Positions 41,711 to 52,045 are shown, counted from the first letter of the stretch. The stretch is DNA of 64,000 bases from Serripes groenlandicus (GCA_031761405.1 JASEVX010000010.1:29751059-29815058), one strand, 5' to 3'. The notes: generated from the letters alone by a model not told the origin. Program-made: numbers and translations.

Positions 41711-42891
41711 GGCCTACTGTATATGGAAAATGATTTCAACATATATAGAAACACAACATCTAAAAATAATAGATCACATATATGGGTGAAACGTTTTGCT
41801 ATCATTCAAATTATGACCCTAACCGTCTGGCAAGCGATGAAGCTATGGATTTAGTACGATCACTGTTTTCCTGTAGGAGTGACTCAGTATACTTGTATGA
41901 CCACCTCATACCAAGTATACATTGCACATCCGATTTGTTATATCGGGGTTTGAACATACCGAAAATTAAGCCCCGTAAGCATAGTAAACTAGGATAGAAA
42001 TGGCATGAATGTTAAAGTAGAAAATCACTGATGATTTCGTCGATTTCCGTCTGAGCTCGTTAGTGATCGGTTTTGTTCGTGGGCATGCCGATCCTTCCAC
42101 TGTAACCGACACACGGCCAAGAATAGTTTGGTACTACCACAACTTCTTCAGATGGAAATCACCTTTACTTTTCTTTGCTTGTTTGAATTTAACTCCGCCC
42201 TCAATAGTATTTCTTTATGCCACCACGGCCACCACGTTTATTTGCATGAGTCAACTCACTAATACTATTGAAATACACGTACGGCATAAGGATTACATTA
42301 TTGGCACAAAGGTCAGGACCATTATTGTCGAAACTATATGTTATTCACATGAATTTTACATAGCCATTTACAAGTTAACTATACATAATAGTGATTGATT
42401 TATCAACATGAATTAGAACATATGTTACTTAAAAAACATTAATTCTTCTCAATGCAAAAATTAATTTTCTCAATTTGATATTACCCTGTTAACGTCATAT
42501 TGAAAATAGTATTGATAATATTCGTGGAATGGTCCTAAGAACTTTATAACTATCAAGACATAAGTTTATTATTATGAAAAAGGACAATGCTGGACACAGA
42601 GGCCATAATGCTAATAGGGGGTGACCATAACTTATTCAAAACCGGGCTGTACTTCGGTGTATACATGTACTATGGTTATTACATGTACATAAAGATGTCC
42701 ACCATCCATCATTATGGTGTCACAGAAAGACATAAGAACATCGTAACTAACCGTAAACCTGTCGTGCACGAGTTTAAACGAATATCGATTTATCGATTTA
42801 TCGATGTATCTATATTCTATGCGCTTCAATTGGCTATTGAGAAATAAAAATCGATGGTATTCCGATAAGTTCCCCGTTTCAGTTATGATTT
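41711..42891. other. Unassigned DNA with several mid-size open frames
   Basis: Frames at 41782-41997 (71 codons), 42063-42398 (111 codons) and 42587-42847 (86 codons) have no recognisable domain, no start context and no shared splice phase. TCGATTTATCGATTTATCGA near 42785 is a small repeat. It is the longest stretch here free of the listed repeats, so it is the best place to look for undetected exons. Confidence 0.35.
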
Positions 42892-43840
42892 GAGCCGTCC
42901 CGCGAGAAAACCAACATTGTGAACTCTGCGTAAAGTTTCGACCCGGATCAGCCTAAGCATACCGCGCAGGATAATCCGGACATACACTTTTCACCTCCTG
43001 TGGATCTTCTGTTTCAGGAATCACTACTCTATCTATCCCCCCTTAGACGGAATGTGTCGGCCGGATCAGTCTGCGCGGACAGCGCAGGCTGATCTGGTCG
43101 ATACATTACGCAGATGTATTGATATGAGCCGTCCCGCGAGAAAACCAACATTGTGAACTCTGCGTAAAGTTTCGACCCGGATCAGCCTAAGCATGCCGCG
43201 CAGGCTAACCGGGCAGACACTTTTCGCCTCCTGTGGATTTTCTGCTTCAGGAATCATTACTCTATACATCTGTTCCCCCTAAGACGGAATGTGTCGGCCG
43301 GATCAGTCTGCGCGGACAGCGCAGGCTGATCTGGTCGATACATTACGCAGATGATATGAGCCGTACCGCGAGAAAACCAACATTGTGAACTCTGCGTAAA
43401 GTTTCGACCCGGATCAGCCTAAGCATGCCGCGCAGGCTAACCGGACAGACACTTTTCGCCTCCTGTGGATTTTCTGCTTCAGGAATCATAACTCTATACA
43501 TCTGTTCCCCCTAAGACGGAATGTGTCGGCCGGATCAGTCTGCGCGGACAGCGCAGGCTGATCTGGTCGATACATTACGCAGATGATATGAGCCGTACCG
43601 CGAGAAAACCAACATTGTGAACTCTGCGTAAAGTTTCGACCCGGATCAGCCTAAGCATGCCGCGCAGGCTATCCGGACAGACACTTTTCGCCTCCTGTGG
43701 ATTTTCTGCTTCAGGAATCATTACTCTATACATCTGTTCCCCTGAGACGGAATGTATCGGGCCGGATTAGCCTGCGCAGACTGATCTGGATCGATACATT
43801 TCGCAGAGTCCAAACTATTGGTTTTCTCGGGGAAAGACTC
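42892..43840 (+). repeat. Tandem array of four MITE-1 units
   Basis: Units start at 42892, 43126, 43358 and 43590 (steps 234, 232, 232). The first three stop after GGTCGATACATTACGCAGAT and lack the right terminal repeat; the next unit's GAGCCGTCCCGCGAG follows a short GATAT linker. Only the fourth unit keeps a right end (TCGGGGAAAGACTC). ATTT lies outside both ends of the whole array, so the array looks like one insertion that expanded in place. Units 2-4 share substitutions (CTGCTTCAGGAATCAT, CATCTGTTCCCC). Confidence 0.95.
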
Positions 43841-44110
43841 ATTTTACTGTTTACCTTGTCTAAAACCCTCCTCTGTATTTCATGAGTAAATTTTACATTT
43901 TGACCCCTGTCTTTTCCGTCAAACAAAGGAATATTCTATTATAACAAATGCGGGTTACTCTATATTATTCGATTCATACCCCTTGGTTATCATCGGTGAC
44001 TGGGCAGTGTATCGTTTACAAACCCCAACTTCTTTGACAACCAGTTACTACCCAAAAATGGAAAAGTCCAAAAGTATATGTACAATAACATGATATATTT
44101 TACAAAATAC

Positions 44111-44132
44111 GGGTTTTCTCGCGGGACGGCTC
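44111..44132 (+). mobile_element. MITE-1 terminal fragment
   Basis: GGTTTTCTCGCGGGACGGCTC with nothing of the element to its left: a solo right end 270 bp beyond the tandem array. Confidence 0.7.
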
Positions 44133-44291
44133 ATTTGTAAAGCAGTGTGTATATGAACCAGGCGGGAGTCGAACCTTGGTATCTTATTCCCGAGGCCACA
44201 TCAATTTTGAATTCAACATCGGAACAGTACCTCTATTGTTTTACAGGCATACGAATCAACGGTATCAGGAATCGTAGATATGATTCATTAA

Positions 44292-44521
44292 TTAACCCTT
44301 TCCCTCATATTGACGCTTTCTGACGCCTCTGCAGCAGACGGCTTTTTGAAACCATAGTAACAAAAGAAGAAATTGCACAAAACGTGCAATTTATCCTTTT
44401 GTCACAATGTTTTCCACTTTTCGTCATATGTTATCCATTCAATTATAGAGATTTTCCATTTTTTGACAAAATATGTTCAAAGTCGTCTGCTGCAGAATTG
44501 TCGAATGAGGGAAAGGGTTAA
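44292..44521 (+). mobile_element. TTAA-1 copy, TTAA at both ends
   Basis: 230 bp, TTAACCCTTTCCCTCATATT to AATGAGGGAAAGGGTTAA. The core AAATTGCACAAAACGTGCAATTT carries paired changes on both arms relative to other copies (GCTC/GAGC to GCAC/GTGC), so the hairpin is kept. Confidence 0.92.
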
Positions 44522-44707
44522 ATGAAACACGTCGACTATTCTCAACGTACATACAGTCAAATATGTGCTAAACACCACCTTTATATAGCAAATACCTGTC
44601 TTTAGCAACCGCACTTTAAGTTCCTGCACAAATGTCCCTGAAATTAAAGACCAACTGTGAACACAGACCATATTGTTTTCTTCCTCTTGATGGTCTGTAA
44701 ACACATG

Positions 44708-44838
44708 TTTGACTGTATAAACATGTTTGACTGTATAACACATTTTTGACTGTATAACACCTATTTGACTGTATAACACATATTTGACTGTATAACACAT
44801 AGTTGACTGTATAATACATGTTTGACTGTATAACACAG
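44708..44838 (+). repeat. 19-bp tandem repeat, seven units
   Basis: TTTGACTGTATAACACATA repeated with a 19-bp step (first step 18). Minus-strand frames over it spell the repeat. Confidence 0.93.
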
Positions 44839-44970
44839 TTCTTCTTTAACAAAGTCAACTCATTTTAACCAGTACGTGCCTTTCGAAGTAAGATGTCTAA
44901 CATGTTATATAACGTCATCAATAATTGACCAGTATTGACAATGTAAAGGGTAGATGTACCTTATATGGAC

Positions 44971-45162
44971 TTAACCCTTTCCCTGTTATAGACGCTTTAT
45001 GACGCCCCTGCAGCAGACTTTTTTTGAAAACATAGTGACATTAAATGCCACAATGTTTTCCACTTTAAGTCATAGGTTATCCATTCAATTATAGAGATTT
45101 TCCATTATTTGCGAAAAAAAAGGTCGTCTGCTGCAGAATTTTCGTATGAGGGAAAGACTTAA
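44971..45162 (+). mobile_element. TTAA-1 copy, core deleted, TTAA at both ends
   Basis: TTAACCCTTTCCCTGTTATA to ATGAGGGAAAGACTTAA. The central hairpin is missing at AGTGACATTAAATGCCACAA. Confidence 0.87.
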
Positions 45163-45543
45163 AGTACATATACTGTTTTGATTTGTGTATTGGTTTACTG
45201 GAGTTGAACACCGCGGTCACCATCATTTTAGTAGTGTCCTTTAAACCTATTCATATATTTCCAAGTACACTACCAAATATAATACCCTGCCATATCTCCA
45301 AAACTATAAATGTTCCAGTATGTGCTCTGACTTTGTGCTTTAGTAGCTGATTGGTTCGAAGCAGGTTTATTCTCGAAATTTACAAATCGGGAGTCTTAAT
45401 TCGAGTATAGATTTCTGCCCACTGCGGCTCGGAGACACTCAATAAAAAATGGCAGCCACTGTCTGGTCATTGCTTTGAACCGTAATAGCCGAGTAAATGG
45501 GTTTGATCGAATCGAGTCAACGCAACTCTTGAGATCCAGCAAA
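45163..45543. other. Unassigned DNA
   Basis: Nothing recognised. Confidence 0.3.
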
Positions 45544-45554
45544 GATGGGGTGGT

Positions 45555-45764
45555 TTGTTTTATTTGGGTTTCAAGCCGTTTTCAACATTACTTCAGTTAT
45601 ATCACGGCGACAGTTCACTCATTCATGATCCCTGGGTAAACAAACCATAACTAGGCTAGGAAATGTGCCTTGCATAAGGGTCTTCGTGCCGCGACTGGGA
45701 ATCGAACTTGGGACGCCCCGCTTCAAATGCCAGACGCTTACCACGCGACCACAGCAGATTCCTT
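45555..45764 (-). mobile_element. SINE-C copy with target duplication
   Basis: Minus strand: GGAATCTGCTGTGGTCGCGT head, B box AGTTCGATTCCCAGTC, CAAGGCACATTTCCTAGCCT, 3' domain GATATAACTGAAGTAATGTT GAAAACGGCTTGAAACCC. GATGGGGTGGT flanks both ends (45544-45554 and 45765-45775), a perfect 11-bp duplication. Confidence 0.9.
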
Positions 45765-46076
45765 GATGGGGTGGTATCCGTTTCATACCATATATATGTT
45801 TATCGCGATGTAAATATACCAAATTTATTTCAGGGCACAGAGTATATTGTCATAGTTTAATAGTTTGGGATCATGACTACATCCCACAAAGACCATTTTA
45901 AAGGTGCTGAACTCCAGATGGAGATGAACATTTTAAAGGCTACTGATGGAAGACAAATGATTTTAATCAATCACAAGCCGGGATTTAAACTCACGACCAC
46001 TGTCGTAACAGCCCTAGTCGTAACCGACTCGATATGGTTGGACCAACAATACAATGGGTTTCGATCATAACCCTGT

Positions 46077-46558
46077 TTAACCCTTTCTCACATACAGTCA
46101 CTGCAGCAGAATACTTTGAAAGTCTTAGCCGTCTCGCGTGGAAACCAACAGTGTGGACTCCGCGTAAAATATCGACCCGGATCAGTCTAAGCATGTCGCG
46201 CAGGCTTACCCGGATAGACACTTTTCGCCTCCTGTGGATTTTCTGTTTCAGAATTCATTACTCTATACCTCTATCCCCCTGAGACGGAATGTGTCGGCCC
46301 GGATCAGTCTGCGCGGACTGCGCAGGCTGATCTGGGTCGATACATTACGCAGAGGCCATAATGTTGGTTTTCTCGCGAGACGACTCATATGAGTAAATTC
46401 TATAAATGAAAATAGAATTATTGAATAGATTTGAAATCATTGTGGTAAATAGAGAAATTGGTCATCGTGAGCAATGTTTCCTTAATAGGCCAATACTGTT
46501 TTCAAACTCGTCTGTTGTAAATGCAGTTCAAACGCGGTTGTATACGGGAAAGAGTTAA
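46077..46558 (+). mobile_element. TTAA-1 copy interrupted by MITE-1
   Basis: Left part TTAACCCTTTCTCACATACA to TACTTTGAAAGTCT, right part from about 46387 to GGGAAAGAGTTAA. Taking out the 261-bp MITE-1 restores an element of about 221 bp, the normal length. TTAA is at both ends. Confidence 0.88.
46126..46386 (+). mobile_element. MITE-1 copy, full length, inside TTAA-1
   Basis: 261 bp, left end AGCCGTCTCGCGTGG, right end CTCGCGAGACGACTC. Its host TTAA-1 copy continues on both sides, so MITE-1 moved later at this site. Confidence 0.9.
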
Positions 46559-46684
46559 AGCTTTAACACCATTTTGAATACATTTTATAGTAAATATGAC
46601 ATGGCCTCATTCGGTAAATGTTTGCATTCTTTTAATAGCATTAAACGTCGTTTTATGGATAACTTGCTGCATGTTCGCGATCAT

Positions 46685-46911
46685 TAAACCTTTTCCCACA
46701 TACAGCAAATCTGCAGTAGACGACTTTGAACATGTCTGCTAAAAACTATGGAAAATCTCTATAATTGTAGATATAATTACTGAAAAAAAAAATTGAAAAC
46801 ATTGTGGCAAAAAGGAGAAATTGCTTGTTTCTCCTTTTTGTCACAATGTTTTTCATAAAACGTCTGCTGTAAATGCGTCAGAATGCGTCTGTAGGTGGGA
46901 AAGCGTTAGCT
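46685..46911 (+). mobile_element. TTAA-1 copy, ends decayed
   Basis: CCTTTTCCCACATACAGCAA to TGTAGGTGGGAAAGCGTTA. The core is collapsed to GAGAAATTGCTTGTTTCTCC. TTAA is lost at both ends. Confidence 0.78.
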
Positions 46912-48271
46912 CATTCACTGAGACAACGGAGCTTTATCATTTCATAAATATACCAAACATGTACGTACGTACGTTGTTATCGTTACAAACTCAACAAAAA
47001 CCTAAGAATACAATAAATCATGAATGAAATGTATACCGCGTGTAATTTAATTAATTGAGGTAAATATAACTCAAAGTAAACCTACCGTAGATACGTGAAT
47101 TTAAGTCCTAAACTGCAGACAACTTCATCAAAAACACAGAATGATGTCATCCTATAAGCGCAGACATACTTTTCTAAACTGTCAACGGAACGGCAAAAGG
47201 TGATTCTTAACTCAATCTTCGGGAGACGTTCGGAAGAGATCGTTAATTTCCGATGACACGTGAACGTTAACGAATGATGACGGACGTTGACGAACGTTGA
47301 CGGGGGGAGACATTTTTTCCGTGCATCACGATTGTCAAAAAGAGCGTGAAATGTGATGGATGGGACTAGTTTATTGCACAGATAATAATTATACCTTCTT
47401 TGATGATGTCAATTACGCATGGTCGTCGGTTGCGCAAGAAAACAAGTCTAGAGTCTGTGAATTCCTTTGTCGTTGATTTAGCTTCATCTAATTATTGTGT
47501 ATCCATTCCTCTCGTCCGTCAATTAATCGTCAACTAGTTACTATGTCTAAATTGTCGACGGTGTGATGCTTTGCTTTGTTTGGACTTTCCTTATATATCT
47601 TATCCATGTACTGTGTATACAGCCATTTTATTTCATCTTGTAATATAAATTAACTAAAGCTTTATTTTACTTTTTTGGACATTTCATTTATACTGACTTC
47701 CCTTGTGTAATATAAAAGTAAAGTAGGGTAGGTATAAGTAGATCGATTATAGTACGCCAATTGTAAGAAGAATAACTATACTTATAGCGATACAAACAAT
47801 AAACGTACCATTGCAGTGAACCGTTTTTTGTTTAAGTTGTAATTTTAATACGTAATTTCAAATAAACGGTCAAATACACCATGCCATCTTTTGAAACTGT
47901 TCAAAAGATGTCTTGATATATTAGAATCATAATTCTGAGATAAGAGAGGGACCGTGTATATATTGTCCCCGGATAAGAGTAGAGTAATATCAGGGACGTA
48001 GATAAGTCTTTTTTACGTCCCTGGTAATATGTTCACTTTCCAGTACAATAAACATCTAAATATTGATCGTTTAGGCTTCATTTTAACTGGGTAGACATAC
48101 ACAGTAAGTCAAACATTGTACATTTTCATGACTTTCAACTGACTGTTTTTCAACATTTACTGCCTTGTGTGCTCTTGAACTTTGTATTACTAACTTTGTT
48201 CTCACTATTAACATTATTTGCAAAAGTTTCAACATTTCATAAGTTTGATCTCGATCCGGAGTTCAGCACCT
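46912..48271. other. Unassigned AT-rich DNA
   Basis: No gene recognised. A short GACGWACGTTGAC repeat lies at 47280-47302. GGGACGTAGATAAGTC / TTACGTCCCTGG near 47993-48023 is a small hairpin whose words also occur near 4360. ORFs here are short. Confidence 0.35.
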
Positions 48272-48660
48272 TAATGATTCAGAACGAGTATAGTATGTGA
48301 TGTTGATTCAGCAGCTGTGAGTCTGCAGCTACATTGAATTCACACATCGTCGAATTGCGTTTAACCCTTTTCCCCATACGACAATTCTGCAGCAGACGAC
48401 TTTGAACATATTTTGTTAAACAATCTAAAAAATCTCTATAATTCAATGGATAACCTATGACTAAAAGTGGAAAACATTGTGGCAAAAGGAGAAATTGCTC
48501 GTTTTGAGCAATTTCTTCTTTTGTCGCTATGTTTTCAAAAAGCCGTCCGCTGAAGAGGCGTCGGAAAGCGTCTATATGAGGGAAAGGGTTAAAGATTCAG
48601 AACGAATGTATTATGTGATGTTGATTCCGCAGCTGTAGTCCGCAGTTTAATACGATAGTA
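48272..48660 (+). repeat. 70-bp direct repeat flanking a TTAA-1 copy
   Basis: GATTCAGAACGAGTATAGTA TGTGATGTTGATTCAGCAGC (from about 48278) recurs on the far side of the element from 48594 as GATTCAGAACGAATGTATTA TGTGATGTTGATTCCGCAGC. This is far longer than a TTAA duplication, so the flank was duplicated separately, before or after insertion. Confidence 0.8.
48361..48592 (-). mobile_element. TTAA-1 copy, TTAA at both ends
   Basis: 232 bp, TTAACCCTTTTCCCCATACG to TATGAGGGAAAGGGTTAA. Core AAATTGCTCGTTTTGAGCAATTT. Near-identical to 40997 and 30061. Confidence 0.92.
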
Positions 48661-48717
48661 TACGAGTACACTCAAACATAATAATAAACTCGAGTTATTT
48701 GTCTGCCGTTCCATACC

Positions 48718-49175
48718 GCCACGGTGGTGTAGTGTGGAATGTCCGCCTCTGGCGCTGGAGGTCACGAATTCGATCATCGGCTAGGTCATATCAAATACAA
48801 TAAAAATGACAGTTATGGCTTTCCCTGATTGTTACTCAAGACTCTGTCGAGTTAGAGCATTACGACTCACTCGCTGGTGTCAGGATAAATTAACCTGTAG
48901 TCAGGACTCTAGATAATGGGCGTTTTTCATGTTCTAAAATCCCTATTTGACCTCCAACACCTATGTTGTGGGTACTCAAAAGAATCGTCTCAGTGAGACG
49001 ATTCTTTTGAGTACCAACAATATAGGTTTTAATGCAGACTAACAGATATATCACGGAAGAAAGACCAACTTACTCCTCCTTATCTAGTCCTCTGCCTGTA
49101 TTACTCGTAACTTACCCAGGAAATTTCGTAACATAACTCAACAAATGTTAAAACCGGCGTAAAACACCATGCAAC
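48718..49175 (+). mobile_element. SINE-B copy split by MITE-C
   Basis: Head CGCCACGGTGGTGTAGTGTG with a diverged B box (ATTCGATCATCGG), middle CATTACGACTCACTCGCTGG TGTCAGG, then MITE-C (48902-49094), then the 3' domain CTCGTAACTTACCCAGGAAA ... ACCGGCGTAAAACACCATGC and a CAAAC-type tail. Confidence 0.8.
48902..49094 (-). mobile_element. MITE-C copy inside SINE-B
   Basis: Ends CAGGACTCTAGATAATGGGC and CTTATCTAGTCCTCTG. Core GTACTCAAAAGAATCGTCTC AGTGAGACGATTCTTTTGAG is a near-perfect hairpin. Outside are CCTGTAGT and CCTGTATT, an 8-bp duplication with one mismatch, which together with the CAG/CTG ends fits a hAT-type MITE. Confidence 0.82.
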
Positions 49176-49210
49176 CAAACAAAACTCCTTTATACAAACC
49201 ATGATTGATT

Positions 49211-49397
49211 GAGCCATCCCGCGAGTAAAACAAACATTATGGCATCTGCGTAATGTATCGACCCAGAGGTATCTATAGAGTAATGATTCCTGAAACAGAA
49301 AATCCACAGGAGGCGAAAAGTGTCAATCCGGGTAAGCCTGCGCGGCATGCTTAGTCTGATCCGGGTCGATACTTTACGTTTTCTCGCGGGACGGCTC
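49211..49397 (-). mobile_element. MITE-1 copy, one internal palindrome deleted
   Basis: 187 bp. It jumps from ATGTATCGACCCAG straight to AGGTATCTATAGAG, losing one GC-rich palindrome, and again near TACTTTACGTTTTCTCG at the right shoulder. Both termini are kept. Confidence 0.88.
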
Positions 49398-49734
49398 ATA
49401 TCTTCTTAAAAGATCCATGGATCTTATTTATTTCCGCTATACTCAGATTTTAGAGCAGTTCATATTAAGCATTATTATATAACCTATAAATAGACGCCTT
49501 TTCCTTGGCTAAAAATATTTTTTTTAGAAAAATATCTAGCGATATTCACCGTTTGTTTCTGATATTCACCAGTTTTATAAATAGTAACAGGGGAAGACCG
49601 GGGAATCCCATGAGCCGCCTATTAATATCCTTCGCCTTTATCCGTACGCTACGGAATTTTCCGTTGCGCGTTCCGAATGACCACGGAAACTTCCGAAGCT
49701 CGTTCGGATGATCATGACAATAACATATGAATAT

Positions 49735-49864
49735 ACCGGTTAACAGTATACTGTTACATGGCAGGACGTCTAAAAAGTGACGTTATTTGTTTGAAATGAC
49801 ATCATGCACGTGCATAACAAACATTTTAACGCGTGTGCCATGTAACAGTATACTGTTAACCGGT
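49735..49864. mobile_element. 130-bp element with perfect 27-bp inverted ends
   Basis: ACCGGTTAACAGTATACTGT TACATGG at 49735-49761 is exactly complementary to 49838-49864. The terminal repeat itself contains the palindrome AACAGTATACTGTT. The interior has TCATGCACGTGCAT. No copy elsewhere in the window and no clear target duplication. Confidence 0.75.
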
Positions 49865-49980
49865 CAAAAACGTACTGTTATCATGAGACAGTAAGAAATT
49901 GCCCATGATGAGTATATGAGAATTTAACATTACAAAGACACGTGAGGTATAATAAGATAAATTGAGGGTTATATAATAAA

Positions 49981-50121
49981 ACAGTTATGGGCTTTTCAGC
50001 TGTTATACATAATGTTGATATGTACCAAAAAATCATTATTGACCTCGGCTATCGCCTCGGTCAATAATGAATTTTTTGGTGCATATCACATCATGTATAA
50101 CAGCTGAAAAGTCCATAATTG
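49981..50121. repeat. Long foldback palindrome
   Basis: ACAGTTATGGGCTTTTCAGC TGTTATACAT ... CAATAATG arms of about 65 bp meet at CCTCGGCTATCGCCTCGG. The inner 25 bp (TCATTATTGACCTCGG) is nearly perfect. Probably an immobile foldback copy. Confidence 0.82.
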
Positions 50122-50384
50122 TATAATATGTGTTCATGCCTTCAAACATGTACACTCGTATTACTTTACGGAACAATAATAATAAGCAAAATTGTAATAT
50201 ATTGTAAAATATATTATATTGGTGAAGCTTTTATCTGTAGAAATAGCTTTATTACCAATATACAGTAACACATTCTTGCTGTAGGATAACATTATTGTAA
50301 ATACCTATATTATACCAGGAAGGTCATGTGACATAATTGAAGTACTACTCTTCTTTAATTTAATATAAGTACATGTATTGAAGA

Positions 50385-50562
50385 TTTTTTTTGTTTTTAT
50401 TTGTATTATTATCTATTTATCTATCTTGAATGGTAAACATTATATTTGTTGTATATCTTATGTTATTGTAATTGATTTATATTTTTGTATTGTATATATA
50501 ACTATGCTGTGTTGTTTGACTATAGAAACTATGTAGTTTACGTCAATAAATTATTTTTATGG
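50385..50562 (+). repeat. Dispersed 3'-end repeat (LINE-like), copy 2
   Basis: TTGAATGGTAAACATTATAT, TTATGTTATTGTAATTGAT, TATTGTATATATAACTATGC and AGAAACTATGTAGTTTACGT follow the same order as the minus-strand copy at 5658-5850. The shared blocks run into AATAAATTATTTTTATGG. Confidence 0.55.
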
Positions 50563-50660
50563 CCATTGTCATCTTATTTAGGGGACGGAATCCACCAGGT
50601 CGTGATCTCCACTAGTGAACATATCCCGTTCAGGAGTTCGGGTAACTTATCACGATTGCT

Positions 50661-51032
50661 GAGAGAAGCTGGAATTTGAGAGAAGCTGGAATTTGAGAGA
50701 AACTGGAAGCTGGGAGAAGCTAGAAGCTGAGAGAAGCTGGAATTTGAGAGAAACTGGAAGCTGGGAGAAGCTAGAAGCTGAGAGAAACTGGAATTTGAGA
50801 GAAACTGGAAGCTGGGAGAAGCTGGAATTTGAGAGAAGCTGGAAGCTGGGAGAAGCTAGAAGCCGAGAGAAGCTGGAATTTGAGAGAAGCTGGAAGCTGG
50901 GAGGAGCTAGAAGCTGAGAGAAGCTGGAAGCCGAGAGAAGCTGGAATTTGAGAGAAGCTGGAAGCTGGGAGGAGCTAGAAGCTGAGAGAAGCTGGAAGCT
51001 AAGAGAAGCTGGAATTTGAGAGAAGCTGGAAG
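50661..51032 (+). repeat. GAGAGAAGCTGG minisatellite
   Basis: About 23 short units of 15-19 bp in a few forms: GAGAGAAGCTGGAATTT, GAGAGAAACTGGAAGCTGG, GAGAAGCTAGAAGCT. They group into a higher-order repeat of about 50-70 bp. It is purine-rich on one strand. A 74-codon frame across it is repeat translation. Confidence 0.93.
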
Positions 51033-51041
51033 TAAAGTAAA

Positions 51042-51145
51042 TCTTTACAAAATAGAAGAAAACGTTATGGGAAAAGCAGAAAATTGCAAATAATGCACAC
51101 CTTCTCCTTTTTTTAACGCACTGTTTTTCAAAAATCGTTCGTCTG
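51042..51145 (+). mobile_element. TTAA-1 central remnant
   Basis: GAAAATTGCAAATAATGCAC ACCTTCTCC and TCGTTCGTCTGCAAGTAGG mark a worn core and right shoulder. Confidence 0.4.
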
Positions 51146-51259
51146 CAAGTAGGACTGTTTTAATAAATACAAATAGCAACGAACAAAATAGAATTCTAAA
51201 AACCCGCGAATAAAGCACTGAAAGTGGTTTCGAAATAACAGCATTCCGTAATAATGTAA

Positions 51260-51522
51260 GAGCCGTTCCACGAGAAAACCAACAGTATCGACTCTCTGTA
51301 ATGTATCAACCCAGACCAGCCCGCGTAATCTGCGCAGGCTAATCCGGACCGACACATTCCGTCTAAGGGGGATAGAGGTATAGAGTAATTATTCTTGAAA
51401 AAGGGAATCCACAGGATGCGAAATGTTTTTTTTATCTTTTAAGCCTGCGCGGCATGCTTAGGCTGATCCGGGTCGATACTTTACGCAGAGTCCTTAATGT
51501 AGGTTTTGTCGTGGGACAGCTC
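51260..51522 (-). mobile_element. MITE-1 copy, full length
   Basis: 263 bp. Left end GAGCCGTTCCACGAG, right end GTCGTGGGACAGCTC. A T-run (GTTTTTTTTATCTTTTAAG) replaces part of one palindrome. Confidence 0.9.
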
Positions 51523-51702
51523 ATATATTTTTACCCCAAAATCGATCAGTACATGCATAACGTAATGTTGACCATTATTACACTATATGTGCAATTCGTA
51601 TACAGATGACAGTATTGACAAGGGGCCGTCACGTGGGAGAAAACAAAGATACCGGAAACTATCACTTTCCCCCGCCCCCGGTGAATTACGTAGACGGTTC
51701 GT

Positions 51703-51835
51703 AACCTTTTCACTATTGCAGACGCATTCTGACTCGTCTGCAGAAAACAACTTTTGTAATTATTGTGGAAAAAGAAGAAATTGATGATAATGAGCAATTT
51801 CTCCCTTTTGCTACAATATTTTCAAATCTGTTTAT
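51703..51835 (+). mobile_element. TTAA-1 left and centre remnant
   Basis: TAACCTTTTCACTATTGCAG, then AGAAGAAATTGATGATAATG AGCAATTTCTCCC. The right half is missing. Confidence 0.6.
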
Positions 51836-51904
51836 GCATAACACTTTCATTTACAGAGAGTTTATGTATTAAGTAATATTATTTATTTTACATCGACAGT
51901 GTAA

Positions 51905-52045
51905 CAAGTTTTAAATTCATATTAATCACGCTCGATGTGTGCTTCCTATGGACCTAACCAGTACTCGCGCAGTTTCTGTGGTTAAAACCCGAAGGTAGAA
52001 ACCGCTCATCACGGGATTCGAACCCTGGACCTTTCGTACTTATTT
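51905..52045 (-). mobile_element. SINE-E fragment
   Basis: Minus strand: B box GGTTCGAATCCCGTG, GATGAGCGGTTTCTACCTTC, GCGCGAGTACTGGTTAGGTC, ATCGAGCGTGATTAATATGA. Tail lost. Confidence 0.65.

Noticed and set aside
41782..42847. Three mid-size frames as exons of one gene
   Set aside because: No domains, no consistent splice sites or phase; kept only as a region to recheck.
50693..50917. 74-codon charged repeat frame
   Set aside because: Pure translation of the GAGAGAAGCTGG minisatellite.
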